Assembly: GCA_023374045.1 (NCBI GenBank) | Contig: CM041776.1 | Coordinates: forward strand, 40,740,171 to 40,804,170 | From: Limonium bicolor | Lineage: Eukaryota; Streptophyta; Magnoliopsida; Caryophyllales; Plumbaginaceae | Direction: 5' to 3' | DNA length: 64,000 nucleotides | Part shown: positions 1 to 10,970 of the stretch, in pieces | Layout of the letters: every line of letters begins with the position of its first letter | How positions within the stretch are numbered: position 1 is the stretch's first letter | The notes under the pieces: generated by a model | What the model was told of the DNA's origin: nothing | What the model saw: the letters and a program-made list of their open reading frames with translations, nothing else | Databases searched by the model: none | Made by a program: the position numbers and the translations under genes

Positions 1-158
1 TCAGACCGTTACGGTATGTAAGAAAGGCCTGGTTAGCCACATGGGTGGCTAACGGCGTTGTTTCACCCCTCGTTGTAAATTAGAGTTCCGCTGTGCGAGT
101 AAGATTAAGTAGAGAAGGTTTAAGAGGTAATGATGAGATTAACGGTTGGGGTGTTACA
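1..158 (+). mobile_element. 3' end of the 5' LTR of long-LTR Ty3/gypsy element 1
   Basis: Positions 1-158 match 9986-10143 almost base for base; I count two differences, near 110-115. The copy ends GGGGTGTTACA at 158 and is followed at once by a primer-binding site, so it is the right edge of a 5' LTR whose left part lies outside the window. It carries the terminal hairpin at 32-53. Confidence 0.9.
32..53 (+). other. Terminal LTR hairpin, copy A
   Basis: A perfect 9-bp inverted repeat, GTTAGCCAC / GTGGCTAAC, encloses the loop ATGG. It lies 105 nt before the LTR end and is followed by GGCGTTGT. The same hairpin recurs at 10017-10038 in the 3' LTR and, with different stem letters, in other LTRs of this window. 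Confidence 0.8.
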
Positions 159-162
159 AAAA

Positions 163-174
163 TGGTATCAGAGC
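163..174 (+). other. Primer-binding site, tRNA-iMet type
   Basis: TGGTATCAGAGC begins five bases after the LTR end. This is the usual complement of the 3' end of plant initiator-Met tRNA, used by copia and many gypsy elements to prime minus-strand DNA synthesis. Confidence 0.92.
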
Positions 175-3100
175 GAAGTATCGCTCTGATGACTGGAAAT
201 ACCGAGCTTAGGAAATACCGAGTTAGGAATTGGAGACTTAGGGCTATGGGTTGAGTGGTAGCGTGAGAGATGCGCTAGTTAGGAACTTCCAGTATGATCT
301 GGATACCTACAATACCAGACCCGCCCTCCACAACCCCGCATTAAAAGCTCGGGAAAGAACGCCAGAGAGACGGGAAACCCGACCTGGCAGTTACTTAATT
401 AATGTATCAATATGAACCAGAATCTGTCATGCGGTGGATCCCAAGAACCGGAAACCCCGGAGACGGAAGCCGCTGGAACGACAATAACTGCATGCAATGA
501 CGAAAGGTCGAGACATCCTAATCCAAGGAGACCAGAATTTGTGGCAGCCTGGGGCGACATGCTTAGCAGTCGCGAGAACCCAGCTGGTCGAGCAGCAGTG
601 AGAAGGATGCACCAATCGTGCGACCAGACGGACTTATGAGAACTAACGAGAACCGGGACACATGTCTACGGACCGCCATAGTTAACTAATACCAACATCG
701 GTACACTAACCGACCAAGAATCTAGTCAAGAGTAGGTACACCCACCCTGCCACACCCGAAGAGGTTGCAATACCTAACGGGCACAGCTTAGACAGCTACA
801 AGCATAATTACGGGATATACCCGAATAGGACTACAGAAGTAGTACCTAAATAAGTTAAACCTCGGTAACCACAGGAAGAACGTGGGAACGAGCAACGAGG
901 TAAAGCATAGAATTAAAATAGTTAAGGAACTCCGAGAGTGGAGGAGCACCTAAATGAATGACAGCCACGTCAAGAGGAATGAGAAGCAGCTCCAAGGAGC
1001 AGTTATCCAATTAAAAGATCAAGGAAGAGCCGACAAGGCTACCAAATACCATGTGAACAATACCGTGACCGTATGAGTTAACCCAAAAAACCGCCAGTAC
1101 CGCGCACTTGCCACGGCAAGTGCAGTAATAGCGGGACTAATAAGAAGAGCTTTGGTAAGCGACCAGTACTTAGCAGTACCAAGACGGCAAGAGAAGCCAA
1201 TATAGCACCACAAACCCTAAGAATTCTGAAACGAAACCTTGGAAAGGCCTAAAGGCCTGACCACTGTATAAAGAACATACCAGTCTGCAAGAAGTTAGAC
1301 ATAGTAAGAAGCAACCGGCATTGAAATGCCGTGAAGATTTTATTTTCAACTCAAATTTCTTTTCCTTCAAACAGAGAATTTTCCAAAAACTCCTAAATTT
1401 TAAAAAAACCAAACCAGAGAATCACGGTAAGTTATCATAGGACGAATTAAGAGGAGTTGGCGACAGAATACTTCACCTAGGCGTGACCGACACTACGGTA
1501 TACTAAACGAGACATGGAACGACCGCACTCTGAAGGAGCTTGCGGGCCTGACAGACCAGTTATGAGTTAGTCGGGTAAGTGGTAACGTATCAATAAGATA
1601 CTCCATGTATGTATACAAGTAGAGTATGGTACACGGGAAGTAGCCCACTCCATACTACGGACGAAAGAGCCAATTCAAGCAAAGATAGTTGGACACCTCG
1701 AATGACCGAAGAACACAAAGAAGTTTACGAAGCTAAGGAGTCTGGAAACCAGTAAGGTAACGGACCTAAGGACATAGCGGGGAGAAGTGCGAGAAGCACA
1801 GAGTATTAAGCACAGACATTGAATATGTCTCAGGAAATACCTAATAACTGGAATATATACCAGTGTAAGCAATAAGATTAATGCCTTAATTGATCATATC
1901 AATGTTTGATAAACGGGATAGAATTCCCACAGTATATCTCACTAAGAGAATAACGACCTAATTAAGTAGGTAAAGGAAAAGTACTAATACTCTACCCAAT
2001 AACGGGAGACATTACAAACCCTAAACGGATAGTCAAGGACATAGCCGCAAGGCGAAGTCACAACTGAACATAACCATGAGTACAAGCCAGATGTAATGGC
2101 ATTACTCAGTAACACCCAGGAGCAATCCGAGAAGGGTGCCGGAGTCAACAGTAGTTGAACGAAACATCGTGTTGAGAACACAAGTGTTTAAGCAAACACT
2201 CGGGTAGAACCCGAAGGGATCCCTCGTAACATGGGATACCCTAAAATGCTAGAGGGCATGAATTAGTATCAAAATACTTTAAGGGTCTTCCATGTTTGGA
2301 AGCGTGATGAAACTACCATATCAAAACCCAGTAATCCTCCAAACCATTTAATGGTATACGGAGAAGCGGAAACCTGTATAAACAGCCCGCATGGAGCATG
2401 GCGAGGCAATGGCTTATAAGCGTAAACTAACTGCAACTTGTAGATCTGAACGTTGTAAACCTATGCATAGAGGCATAAGAGGAACAGTGGAGAATGAACC
2501 ACTACCTTAGAGTAGGGTACCACTGTATTATGGGGCCTATGGAGCGGCATATGCGTGAATCCTCCAGAGAAAGGCTACCACCTAGGTATGAAATGTGAAA
2601 CCGCTAGTGCGGTGTAGTAAAACTTGAGCATGTGTATATTGCCAATGAGTATATGAACAATAGTAGAGTATAAAGAGGAACCTCGATAGCAGCAATTCGA
2701 ACCGAAGAGTAATCGGTTGAGTAGTAAACACGTAAGTGTGCAATATGAACTGCAGAGCAAGCAGCGCGTGCGCAGAGAGATTTAAAGAATAGGCGTATAA
2801 TATTGAGCCAAGTGAATGGCAAGCCATAGTGTAAATGGCGAGAACACCTGGGCGGAAGCTAAATAGTAGCGGATGCCATAGAAATGAGAAAGACCAAGGT
2901 GCGCAGTTAAGCGACCATTATAAGAGTATATTCAGATAGTGATTAGAGTTGATGAAGAAATGTGGTAAAGAAGACATGTTCATTCCTATCTCATGAGAGA
3001 TTTACTGTCAAGGTTTACGCTTCTGCACTCTGTATGACTGAGTGTTTTGGTATTGCACTTGTGCGGTAATGATCGAGTGGGGAGAGCCAGGAATTGAGAA

Positions 3101-3318
3101 TGTCAACGAAGCTGTTGAGTGAGAATTTAGAGAGATGACCGTGCGGCCGTTGGCCAAAGATGCACGAGGAACGTGAGCATAACCCACAGGGCCCCGGATC
3201 GATGAATGGTAAATGTAGAGTAGTATGAATGAAGAACTCTGGTACAGAACCAAGAAACAAACATAATCCATGAGCCACTATTAAACGAGGAAGTACTACA
3301 TGCTAAGTAGTAGCTTGA

Positions 3319-3436
3319 CCTCAACCGACAACAAGTCGGGAAAAATAAGTGAATAACCACAAAGGTATACAGTGTTATACGAAGTAGATTCCCAGAGAAC
3401 TGGAGAGACAATCTAAAATTCATCGAATTCGCATAC
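3319..3436 (+). pseudogene. Relic of gypsy integrase core (pol remnant)
   Basis: Frame 3398-3436 reads NWRDNLKFIEFAY, which matches the conserved stretch of plant gypsy integrases just after the catalytic core (typically NW..L.L.EFAYN). About 55 nt upstream, at 3319-3345, the DNA resembles the codons for the PQTDGQSE motif, but with small indels and in another frame. A stop (TAA) lies between the two. Nothing else of pol was traced with confidence. The fragment dates the decay of the element and cannot be functional. Confidence 0.6.
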
Positions 3437-5189
3437 GGTAAGAGATACCTAGCGACGATTGACAAACCTTATTCCCAAGTAAAAACGGATAGAAAGGGAG
3501 TGGATAATACATTGAAAATACCAAAAGGGCGAGTTAAGCTCTAGTTATTAGGTCACGCAGCAGAAGCTTGTGGACCATAATTCAAAGGTTAATTATACCT
3601 AGCAATTGTGAGTAGATGGCTAATCATAACGCCTTGAAGCCTTAGAGGCTAGAACCTAACCCGGTTATGAGTTATTAACCGCATTGAAGTTAAAATACTT
3701 CATGATACCCGATTAATGAACCAATGTTCAGTGATAACATATGGTTGGTTACGCGGGCGTAACCCCTTTTAAGGGGGTAGGGCGGAAACCGCTTAGAGTA
3801 TGTTTTACGTATTGGTGCGTAAACTACTATGTGCATAGCACAAAGAAATTATTTTGATGATTGGAACTCATGTTACATAAACATGTCTACCCATTCATCG
3901 TGTAAGTATGAGTATTATGCATGAGAGATGCGAGTAATGTGTATCTCATGCGAGTAATATGTATGTAATAAATATGAAAAGAGGAGTAGAGAAACTCCTG
4001 GGGAATGAGAATCCCTATAGTATATGTCTAGTGAGATTAGACATGAGACATAATGAGTATGAATCGGTATGAAACCGATGTATAACCTAGTGGGAAGTGA
4101 GTTTCCCTAGGTGATTTTATTTGAGAATGATTGATGGAGTGAGTTCCATCCTTTGGAGTTGTATGTTGTATGTTTTAAATTGAGTAACAATTTGAGAAAA
4201 CGAGTCATGAGTTGCTTACGAAAAGTAAGCAAGCAATTGATATGACAATAACCTAAGTTCTAGGGATTTGAATAAGCTAAAAAGGGATGTTTTATGAATA
4301 TGAGTAAAAAGAGTAAAGATAGAAAACGAAAATGTTTGACTATCTGATTGTTTGAAACTGACGTGGGAGGTGGAACTTGACTCTGCTAGCGATCAAGGGA
4401 AACCGAACACAAATTGGGGTGTAAGGATAGTTCAACACTGATGCTGATCACATCAGGGTTGGATGATTCTTGAAGCTCTCTATAAGTGGCCACAAGTAAT
4501 CACGCTAAGGAAAGATACAGCTACCATAAATCTGATTTGGAGTTGTGTGATGTTTTAAAAAGAATTTCAAACAGATTTTGAAAAGGAATTTTCTTCAAGT
4601 ATGAAGAGGAAACAAAAACTGGTTTGAAACCGCTATCCACCGCGCCGATGGCTGAGCCTTAAGTCTTGATGACCGGTAGAACGGTGGGCGAGTATAGTTT
4701 TGAAACCATGCACCGTACGTGCGGCGGTCCTAAGTGACCGGTTGGGGCGGTGCCAGTGTGTGATTTTTCCAAAGGCAGCGGGACGGGAGAGTACCCTGAG
4801 ATGTTCCTGTGTTGAGTGAGTCAACCAGAGTGCCTGAGGATATGTATATGTGTAACGTTTTGATCAGAACCGAGGGGACCGTGGGCCAGAGAGTAAGTGC
4901 CCATTTGTCATGAAACGGCCGTGAACCAGAAGAGTAAGTGTTCAACGTGACCGGTACCTGAGGGATCAGTAGTATATCACTCGACATGGTTCGAGGACTG
5001 TAGTGCCTGCTTGTCTTCGGACCGATTCCATAGAGAGAGTAAAAAAGAGTATTTTTGATTGCTATACATGTTGTGATATGTGTGTGGTATGTGTAGTATG
5101 AAATGAGACTGACTTGTGGAGTCAGTAGGGTTATACATGTACTATAACCTTGGCATTGAATGCCATGAGAGTAACCATCTAGATTCACC

Positions 5190-5220
5190 AACTTTGAGGA
5201 CAAAGTTCCTAAGGGGGGTA
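5190..5220 (+). other. pol-end hairpin and polypurine tract
   Basis: AACTTTG-AGGA-CAAAGTT (5190-5207) is a perfect 7-bp hairpin. It corresponds to the place where plant gypsy pol proteins end with an L-E-D-K type motif (TTGAGGACAA). AAGGGGGGTA (5211-5220) follows and is the polypurine tract that primes plus-strand synthesis. The 3' LTR starts directly after it. Confidence 0.75.
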
Positions 5221-6552
5221 GATTTATACCCCGGATCTAAAAATGGCGATTAAATTACTCTAATATATGATATAAAAGGCCTAATGGTGCCTAAAGAGTA
5301 TTGGTAAAAGAATAAACCAAAAGAAAAGAGAAACGCTTGAAAGCGAAAAACGCTAAAATGCGCGTTAAATGAGTATAAGAGATATATGATCTCGAGAGGG
5401 TCCGAGATGGATTCCCTAAGGCTTAGTTAGGCCTAATAAGTTATACGGGAATGATCCCGAGAAAACGGATCCAATAATGGATTAAAACGCTAACGGAGTT
5501 TAAAGCCGTTTTCGAGAAAACCCGAAAACGTGACTTTAAGTGGTCAAACGGACCCGTAAAATTATAGTTGATTAAATAACTATAATTAAGTATTATGGAA
5601 GCTTAATAACCATTAAAAATAAAGAAACGAGAAAAATCCGAAAACGGGCCCGGTTAGTGAATAGTGCCAAACCGGGTAAAATAACGACGTTTTCTGTCAG
5701 AAACTGAAAAACGCTCCAGCTTAACTAGCTAGTGGGGGCCGGTTTATTAAATAAGAGCCTCCCCCTCTCATGTTTATTAGTTAGCAAATAAAGAAAGAAA
5801 GAAAGTAGGAAGAGAGAGAAAAGTAAAAAGTAAAAACATAAAACTATTCCCTCACTCTCTTTCCTCTCACTTTCCCTCCTTCTCTCTTTTCTTCTCTCTT
5901 CTCCACGATTCCCTTCCTCCCTCTCTGGTGCTGTGCGACATGGGAGTCAACAAGGGTTCTCCATCTTCTCTCCTTGCTCAAGTCTCATCCTTGCTCCGAA
6001 TTGAAAAATAATCGCATATTTAAACTCCTCTCATCGAACTCTACCTTTCCCTCTTTTTAAAATCCCAAAAGCTTGAAGTTCATTTTCATGGGTGTGGCCC
6101 ATTTGAGGAGAAAGCACATAAATTTGAAGCTGAAGCTTCCCCTTTTTAGCAAGGTAAAAATATCCATGAAAAAGTCATGCTTCTCCATTTTCCCACCTTG
6201 GCCGATTTGGCTTTTGGTAATGACTAGCTTTTCTTCCTTGTTTGAGATATTCTCCAAGCTTTAATGGTGGTGGGAGTCCCTCTTAAGATTCAAGAGTTGA
6301 AAACCATTCAAGAAATTCCAAGGTAAACCTAATTTGGTGCTTTAAGCATCTTGTGAATTTTAGTTTATTTGGTGGCCTAAGGGAGCTCCTTGGTGCTTAT
6401 TTTGCAATTTGAATGTGGCTAGAGAAATGGGCAAATGAATTGCCTTGGCCGATTTTGAAGGAAGAAGAGGGGAGAAGAGGAGAAGAGAATAAAAGGAAAC
6501 TTAAGAAAATTAAGGTAAGAACCTATCTAGTGGTATCCTATATGTATTAGGA

Positions 6553-7050
6553 TAGGGGTGTCAAAATCGGGTTTCGGGTCGGGTTGACTCACCCGAACCC
6601 GACCGAAACGTCTTGGTCAACCCGAACCTGACCCGAACCTGGAGCGGGTTGTACTTCTTTAACCTGAACCCCGGAGCGGGTTGACCCGAACCCTCCCGTT
6701 TTTTTTAAAATTTATTTTATTTTTTAAATTTTGGACTATTTCATAAATATATACTATAATTATTACTTATGTAAATATATAATAATATGTTATTGATTAA
6801 ATGTTTATTTCAGTCCATAAATTAATCATTAAATACTAATTAATCATTAAATATAACATATTTTTTATTTTTAATTAAATTTTTTCGGTTACGGGTTAGC
6901 GGGTTCAACCCGAACCCGAAGCGGGTTTCAATGACCCAACCCGAACCCGACCCGAAAATCATTTCGGGTCAAAAATCTCAACCCGAACCCGGCTTTTTAC
7001 GGGTCGGTTTCGGGTCGGGTTTCGGGTTCGGGTCAAGATTGACATCCCTA
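6553..7050. mobile_element. Non-autonomous hAT miniature element
   Basis: The ends TAGGGGTGTCAA and TTGACATCCCTA form a 12-bp terminal inverted repeat with one mismatch. They are flanked by a perfect 8-bp duplication TATTAGGA (6545-6552 and 7051-7058), the size made by hAT transposases. The 498-bp body has no ORF and consists of GGGTTCGGGT/ACCCGAACCC repeats around an AT-rich centre, so the whole can fold back. It inserted into the 3' LTR of element 1. Confidence 0.9.
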
Positions 7051-7866
7051 TATTAGGATTTGGGAAGGGTTAATAAAATGAATGAACCCCACTTGATTTG
7101 TGGTGATAATGTGCTTGCTTAGAAATAAATGCAAGTGAGAAAACATTTGTGAGTTAATGCTTGTTTTGGGAGCTATGTATTTGATGAATAATGCTTTATG
7201 GTGTTTAATGAGTTTTGTTTGATTAACGAGGAATTATTGAGTGCTGATAGAACCCTTGTGGTTTGGCTGGTTTTAGGATGATTTATATGGTGGTATGAAC
7301 TTTGGGCAATGTTAGAAAAGTAGCCAAGTTATGGCAAAATTTATGTGGTAATCTAAGTGGTTTAAGTGATGATTTGTGTGGAGAATAACCTAGGAATGGC
7401 TAGGTATGTATGGAGATTGTATTGGGTTAGTTAACCACTGTAGGAAGGCTTGTTCAAGGGGAGGAAATTGATGCTAAAATCTGTAGCAAAAGAGTGGTTA
7501 GGTGCCTTAGGAGTTTATAGAAAAACAAAGGAGATTTAAGGCTTAAAGAGTGAGCCTTGGAACTTGGTATGAGTTGTGCATTACCTTGGAAGATGTGGAA
7601 TGGTCAAAATGAAAGAGAGCCTAATGCAAAGGGTTGAGGAGAAGTTAGAAATGCACAAGTGTGCATTAGTGTAAAATGAGAATGAAAAATGTGTGAATTT
7701 GAGCAATAATTTCAGTAAGGTTCGAACCTATGATTTGAAGAGTTTTAGAGCATGTTTTAAGGTGATTAAACATGTGGAAAACTTATGGAAAGTTTATGGA
7801 AAGATTAAGGGTAGTTTAAGGATTGATTTGGAGTGGAAAAATCAAGTTTGGAGCAGGTTTTAGCAG

Positions 7867-8048
7867 GGTCCGGGACTTGGTCCTTGGACAAAGTCCCGGA
7901 CCACACCTAAATTAAGGCCGAGAGTGCAAGTGCTGCTTTGGTCCGGGACTATACTCCAGGACAAGGTCCCGGACCATGTGTAATTTCCACCCGAGAGTTA
8001 AGTTTGCAATTGGTCCGGGACTTAGGGTAAGGACCAAGTCCCGGACCA
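7867..8048 (+). repeat. Three-unit GC-rich hairpin array inside the LTR
   Basis: Three hairpins with stems of 11-13 bp stand at 7867-7902, 7939-7976 and 8011-8048, about 72 nt apart. Each uses GGTCCGGGACT on the left and the reverse complement on the right, around a 12-14-nt loop. The sequence between hairpins is unrelated from unit to unit, so the stems look selected or copied. Arrays with the same plan but different letters occur at 18207-18458 and 21941-22334. Confidence 0.8.
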
Positions 8049-9294
8049 CCCCCAGAAACCTACAGAGAGTGTTTTAAAGGGTTTAAATGATGGGGGTTTG
8101 AGTGTTAATGATGTTATAAGATGTTAAGGCCTTGTTTGGTGACATGTAAAGGCCCTAGGAAGTGTAAGAAAGTGTTAGAAGTGATTGAGAAGTGAGAACT
8201 CAAATTAACAAAAGTAAAACCGAGATAACGGGATAACGGGGTAAGTACGGGAGTAGCATTTAATAATGTACCGTATGAGCTTAGTATTAATATTAATGTT
8301 TGAAACATTATCAGAGAATCGTGCGTGACTCGAGCATGGTGAGATGACACGGTAAAAGTAAAAACCCCGGTGAAAGGTATGATTTTCTCATGCCCCGTAT
8401 GCTAACCGAGTTACTCTGATTTGTGTGTTTGTTGCCGGCTTAATCAAGATTAAAGCATGAAAATAATCCCTTGTTTGATTAAGTATGCTTTATTGTATGT
8501 TGTATGAACTAACATACTTGTATGCCGGTGTGGTCTAACATAGTGCATAGACCGACTCATAGAGAGTAGTGATTGACTAGAAACCCGTAGATCGGGTAGT
8601 CTCACGAACAATGGTAACATGCAAACACACACAAGCTATCGATTAAAGTATAACGATAACACAAACATATGAACTCCCTAGAACGTGAGGAGATGTACGG
8701 GTTGAGTAAATACCCGATAACGGTTAGAAAACCTTATTGAAACAATCCACGGAATAAATATGAGTGGAGAGATAAATGAACCTCCATCGAGAGGATTGAA
8801 GTTAGCCCAATAATGTGAACTTATAAGAAAGGTAAAAGAGACCTAAGGGACTATGTAACTCCCTTGAGACATGGTCGACCTCCTATATGAGGATTTTACC
8901 TGGTATAAGAAAATATCCGAATGTACAAGCATATGATTGTGAGGGTAACCCTTAAACCTAAGATTACCCGAATTTAAGTAAAGTTCCCAAAGTCATTAGA
9001 AACATCGAGAATGATGCTTCTAGACTAATATACATGATATTATTATAACTCCGAGAGAGGAGTGTATGGGAACGAGAGTAGTCCGAGAGTAGTCGGACCT
9101 AAGTAAAAGAGATAGGAACTAAGAGAGAGTTCCGTGAGCTAGTTGAACCTTCCCACCATGCTAGACCCAGAGTAGGGTCGAAACCGGGGAAGTAAGACTA
9201 TGCTAGAGAGCCATGAGTTTTGGCTTAAGTATGTAATAAGAGTAACAAGCGTGACGTAGGAGACCTGTAGTGTCTCGAGAATCTACAAGAGCTT

Positions 9295-9510
9295 GAGTAT
9301 GAATAACCCAAGAGTGTGGGTGAGATAATGAGTATAAATAACCCGAGAGAAAGGGGTGAGTATATGTATGAATAACCCGAGAGAAAGGGGTGAGTATATG
9401 TATGAGTAACCCGAGAGAATGGGTAAGTATAAGAATGAGTAGCCCAAGAGAATGGGTGTGTATACGAATAAGTAACCCGAGAGAGCGGGTGAGGTATTGA
9501 ATAAGTAAAC
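9295..9510 (+). repeat. 34-36-bp minisatellite in the LTR, about six units
   Basis: Repeats of the type GAATAACCCGAGAGAA..GGGTGAGTATAT follow one another with steps of 34-36 nt. The opposite strand reads through as long open frames made only of the repeat, which are not genes. Confidence 0.85.
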
Positions 9511-10016
9511 AAGGCATAGTGAGGAATAACCCTCAATGCCTAAGAGTAACCAGTTACCACCAACAACATTGTTATGTTAGTTAGGAATCGTGTTCCGTGA
9601 TTGGATGTAGATTCCTTGTGTGATATACATATATATTGTATTGCCATGATGCATGTTGTTTGATTAAAATGAACTCCATGTATATCCGACCCAAAGTAGT
9701 CGGCGTACCGCGGTTAGCACGCGGTATATGCGAATTTCATATTCAGCGTAAGCTGACCCCCTAGGGGGAACGTTTTTAGTGTGCAGGTACTTGAAGCTGA
9801 CCACCGTTCGAGAGAGTAGGACGGGGACAGTTATGAAGCGTGGGTAGTTAGATCGTAATTACTTATGCATTCGAATGAGGTGTAAGTCCGAGTATGTTAT
9901 CGGCATCCGTATATTGTAGACTCGGTATAGTAAAGAAGTGAAATGATTATTGTATTTGTATGAAGTACTCGGTTGTTCCAGTTCATCAGACCGTTACGGT
10001 ATGTAAGAAAGGCCTG

Positions 10017-10038
10017 GTTAGCCACATGGGTGGCTAAC
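10017..10038 (+). other. Terminal LTR hairpin, second copy of A
   Basis: Identical to 32-53: a 9-bp stem with loop ATGG, 105 nt before the LTR end at 10143. Confidence 0.8.
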
Positions 10039-10143
10039 GGCGTTGTTTCACCCCTCGTTGTAAATTAGAGTTCCGCTGTGCGAGTAAGAGTAATTAGAGA
10101 AGGTTTAAGAGGTAATGATGAGATTAACGGTTGGGGTGTTACA

Positions 10144-10970
10144 GTTATGGTTGTTTTCCAATTTGGTTTCCAACCTTCCCTTTAGCTTAACCAAGGCTAT
10201 TTTACTGACTCACGTCGGGCCACAGGGGCATACTATGTGTTGTTTCGGTGTGCTTGGATCACTATATCCGAGGCACCTTGTGTTAAGTTATCCGTTCAAT
10301 CTAACAGGACGGTGACGAGTTATGTAACGAGCTTAGCATGAGCATGGCAACATTCTCTAGGCTCTCCATGGGAACTAATTGTATTGGTTCACTACCCAAA
10401 TGGAATTGTTCTTGTGTGTTATGTGTGATGTTGTGTACAATACCTATGTTATGATAATTATATATGTTGTGTGTTTTAAAATGAATGCCATGTCACCATG
10501 ACAATTAGTTGTGCGTATCCCGGTAGCCGATGGGCTGCGCGTTAACCATACCAGCCAAGGGTTGCTGACCCCCTCGGGGGCTCCATATTTCTTTTACTGT
10601 AGGATGAGGATCGAAGAAGCGGAATGGCTTTAGATTCTAGGATGCAGGTTTACTTTTGATTACTTTTGGATGTTGGGCCCGGGATGCGCCTGTGCTCCCG
10701 TGGCGTTATATATTTTGGTTGTGAACAGTTTACAGTGACAGTATACAGTGAAGGATGTAAGTAAACACTCGGTATTATGTTAATGTATATGTGGTTATTA
10801 GTTCTATGCTCGGGAGTCTGATCATCAGACCGATACACTTGTATTTATTCAGCCTTGTTAACCACGTGGGTGGTTGACGGCGTTGTAGCACCAATCGTTT
10901 AGTTATTGTTTAGTTGTTTAAATTCCGCTGCGATTTCAAGTGATGTTATGTGCGTAGTAGGGGTGTTACA
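10144..10970 (+). mobile_element. 3' part of a second long LTR (LTR B) split by element 1
   Basis: The segment ends GGGGTGTTACA at 10970 and holds the family's 3' module: CAGACCG (10827 on), the hairpin at 10857-10878, GGCGTTGT and CCGCTGCG. Its left part should lie left of the window, on the other side of element 1. The bases after 10143 and after 10970 both begin GTTATGG. Confidence 0.75.
10857..10878 (+). other. Terminal LTR hairpin, copy B
   Basis: GTTAACCAC-GTGG-GTGGTTGAC: nine pairs, one of them a U-G wobble in RNA. It ends 92 nt before the LTR terminus and is followed by GGCGTTGT. Confidence 0.75.

Larger units (their letters stand above)
159..5221 (+). mobile_element. Internal region of gypsy element 1, coding capacity lost
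   Basis: This 5.06 kb lies between a tRNA-iMet primer-binding site (163-174) and a polypurine tract (5211-5220), so it is the interior of an LTR element. No long open frame survives on the plus strand. A short stretch near 3319-3436 is recognisable as gypsy integrase, which shows that the interior descends from a pol-bearing element, probably a chromovirus to judge by the primer and by the LEDK-type 3' end. Since the two LTR ends are about 98.7% alike over 158 bp, the interior was probably already dead when it last moved. That would make it a LARD-like element mobilised in trans. Confidence 0.8.
5222..10143 (+). mobile_element. 3' LTR of gypsy element 1 (about 4.9 kb)
   Basis: The start is set by the polypurine tract and by alignment with the reverse complement of 24548-23950, which shares CCCC near the border and long stretches such as the CGTTTTC- and GGGCCGGTT-like promoter segments. 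The end GGGGTGTTACA at 10143 matches position 158. Without the inserted hAT element (498 bp plus an 8-bp duplication) the LTR is about 4.4 kb, nearly as long as the interior. A TATA-like AT stretch near 5745 and a pyrimidine-rich run (5829-5935) suggest that transcription starts about 0.5 kb in. If so, most of this LTR would be transcribed leader. The first four bases differ from the TGAA start of related LTRs. Confidence 0.85.

Noticed and set aside
4730..5203. Minus-strand frame of 157 codons
   Set aside because: It runs antisense through the 3' end of the gypsy interior and its pol-end hairpin, with no recognisable domain.
9203..9536. Overlapping minus-strand frames of about 100 codons
   Set aside because: They only read a 34-36-bp minisatellite in the antisense direction.
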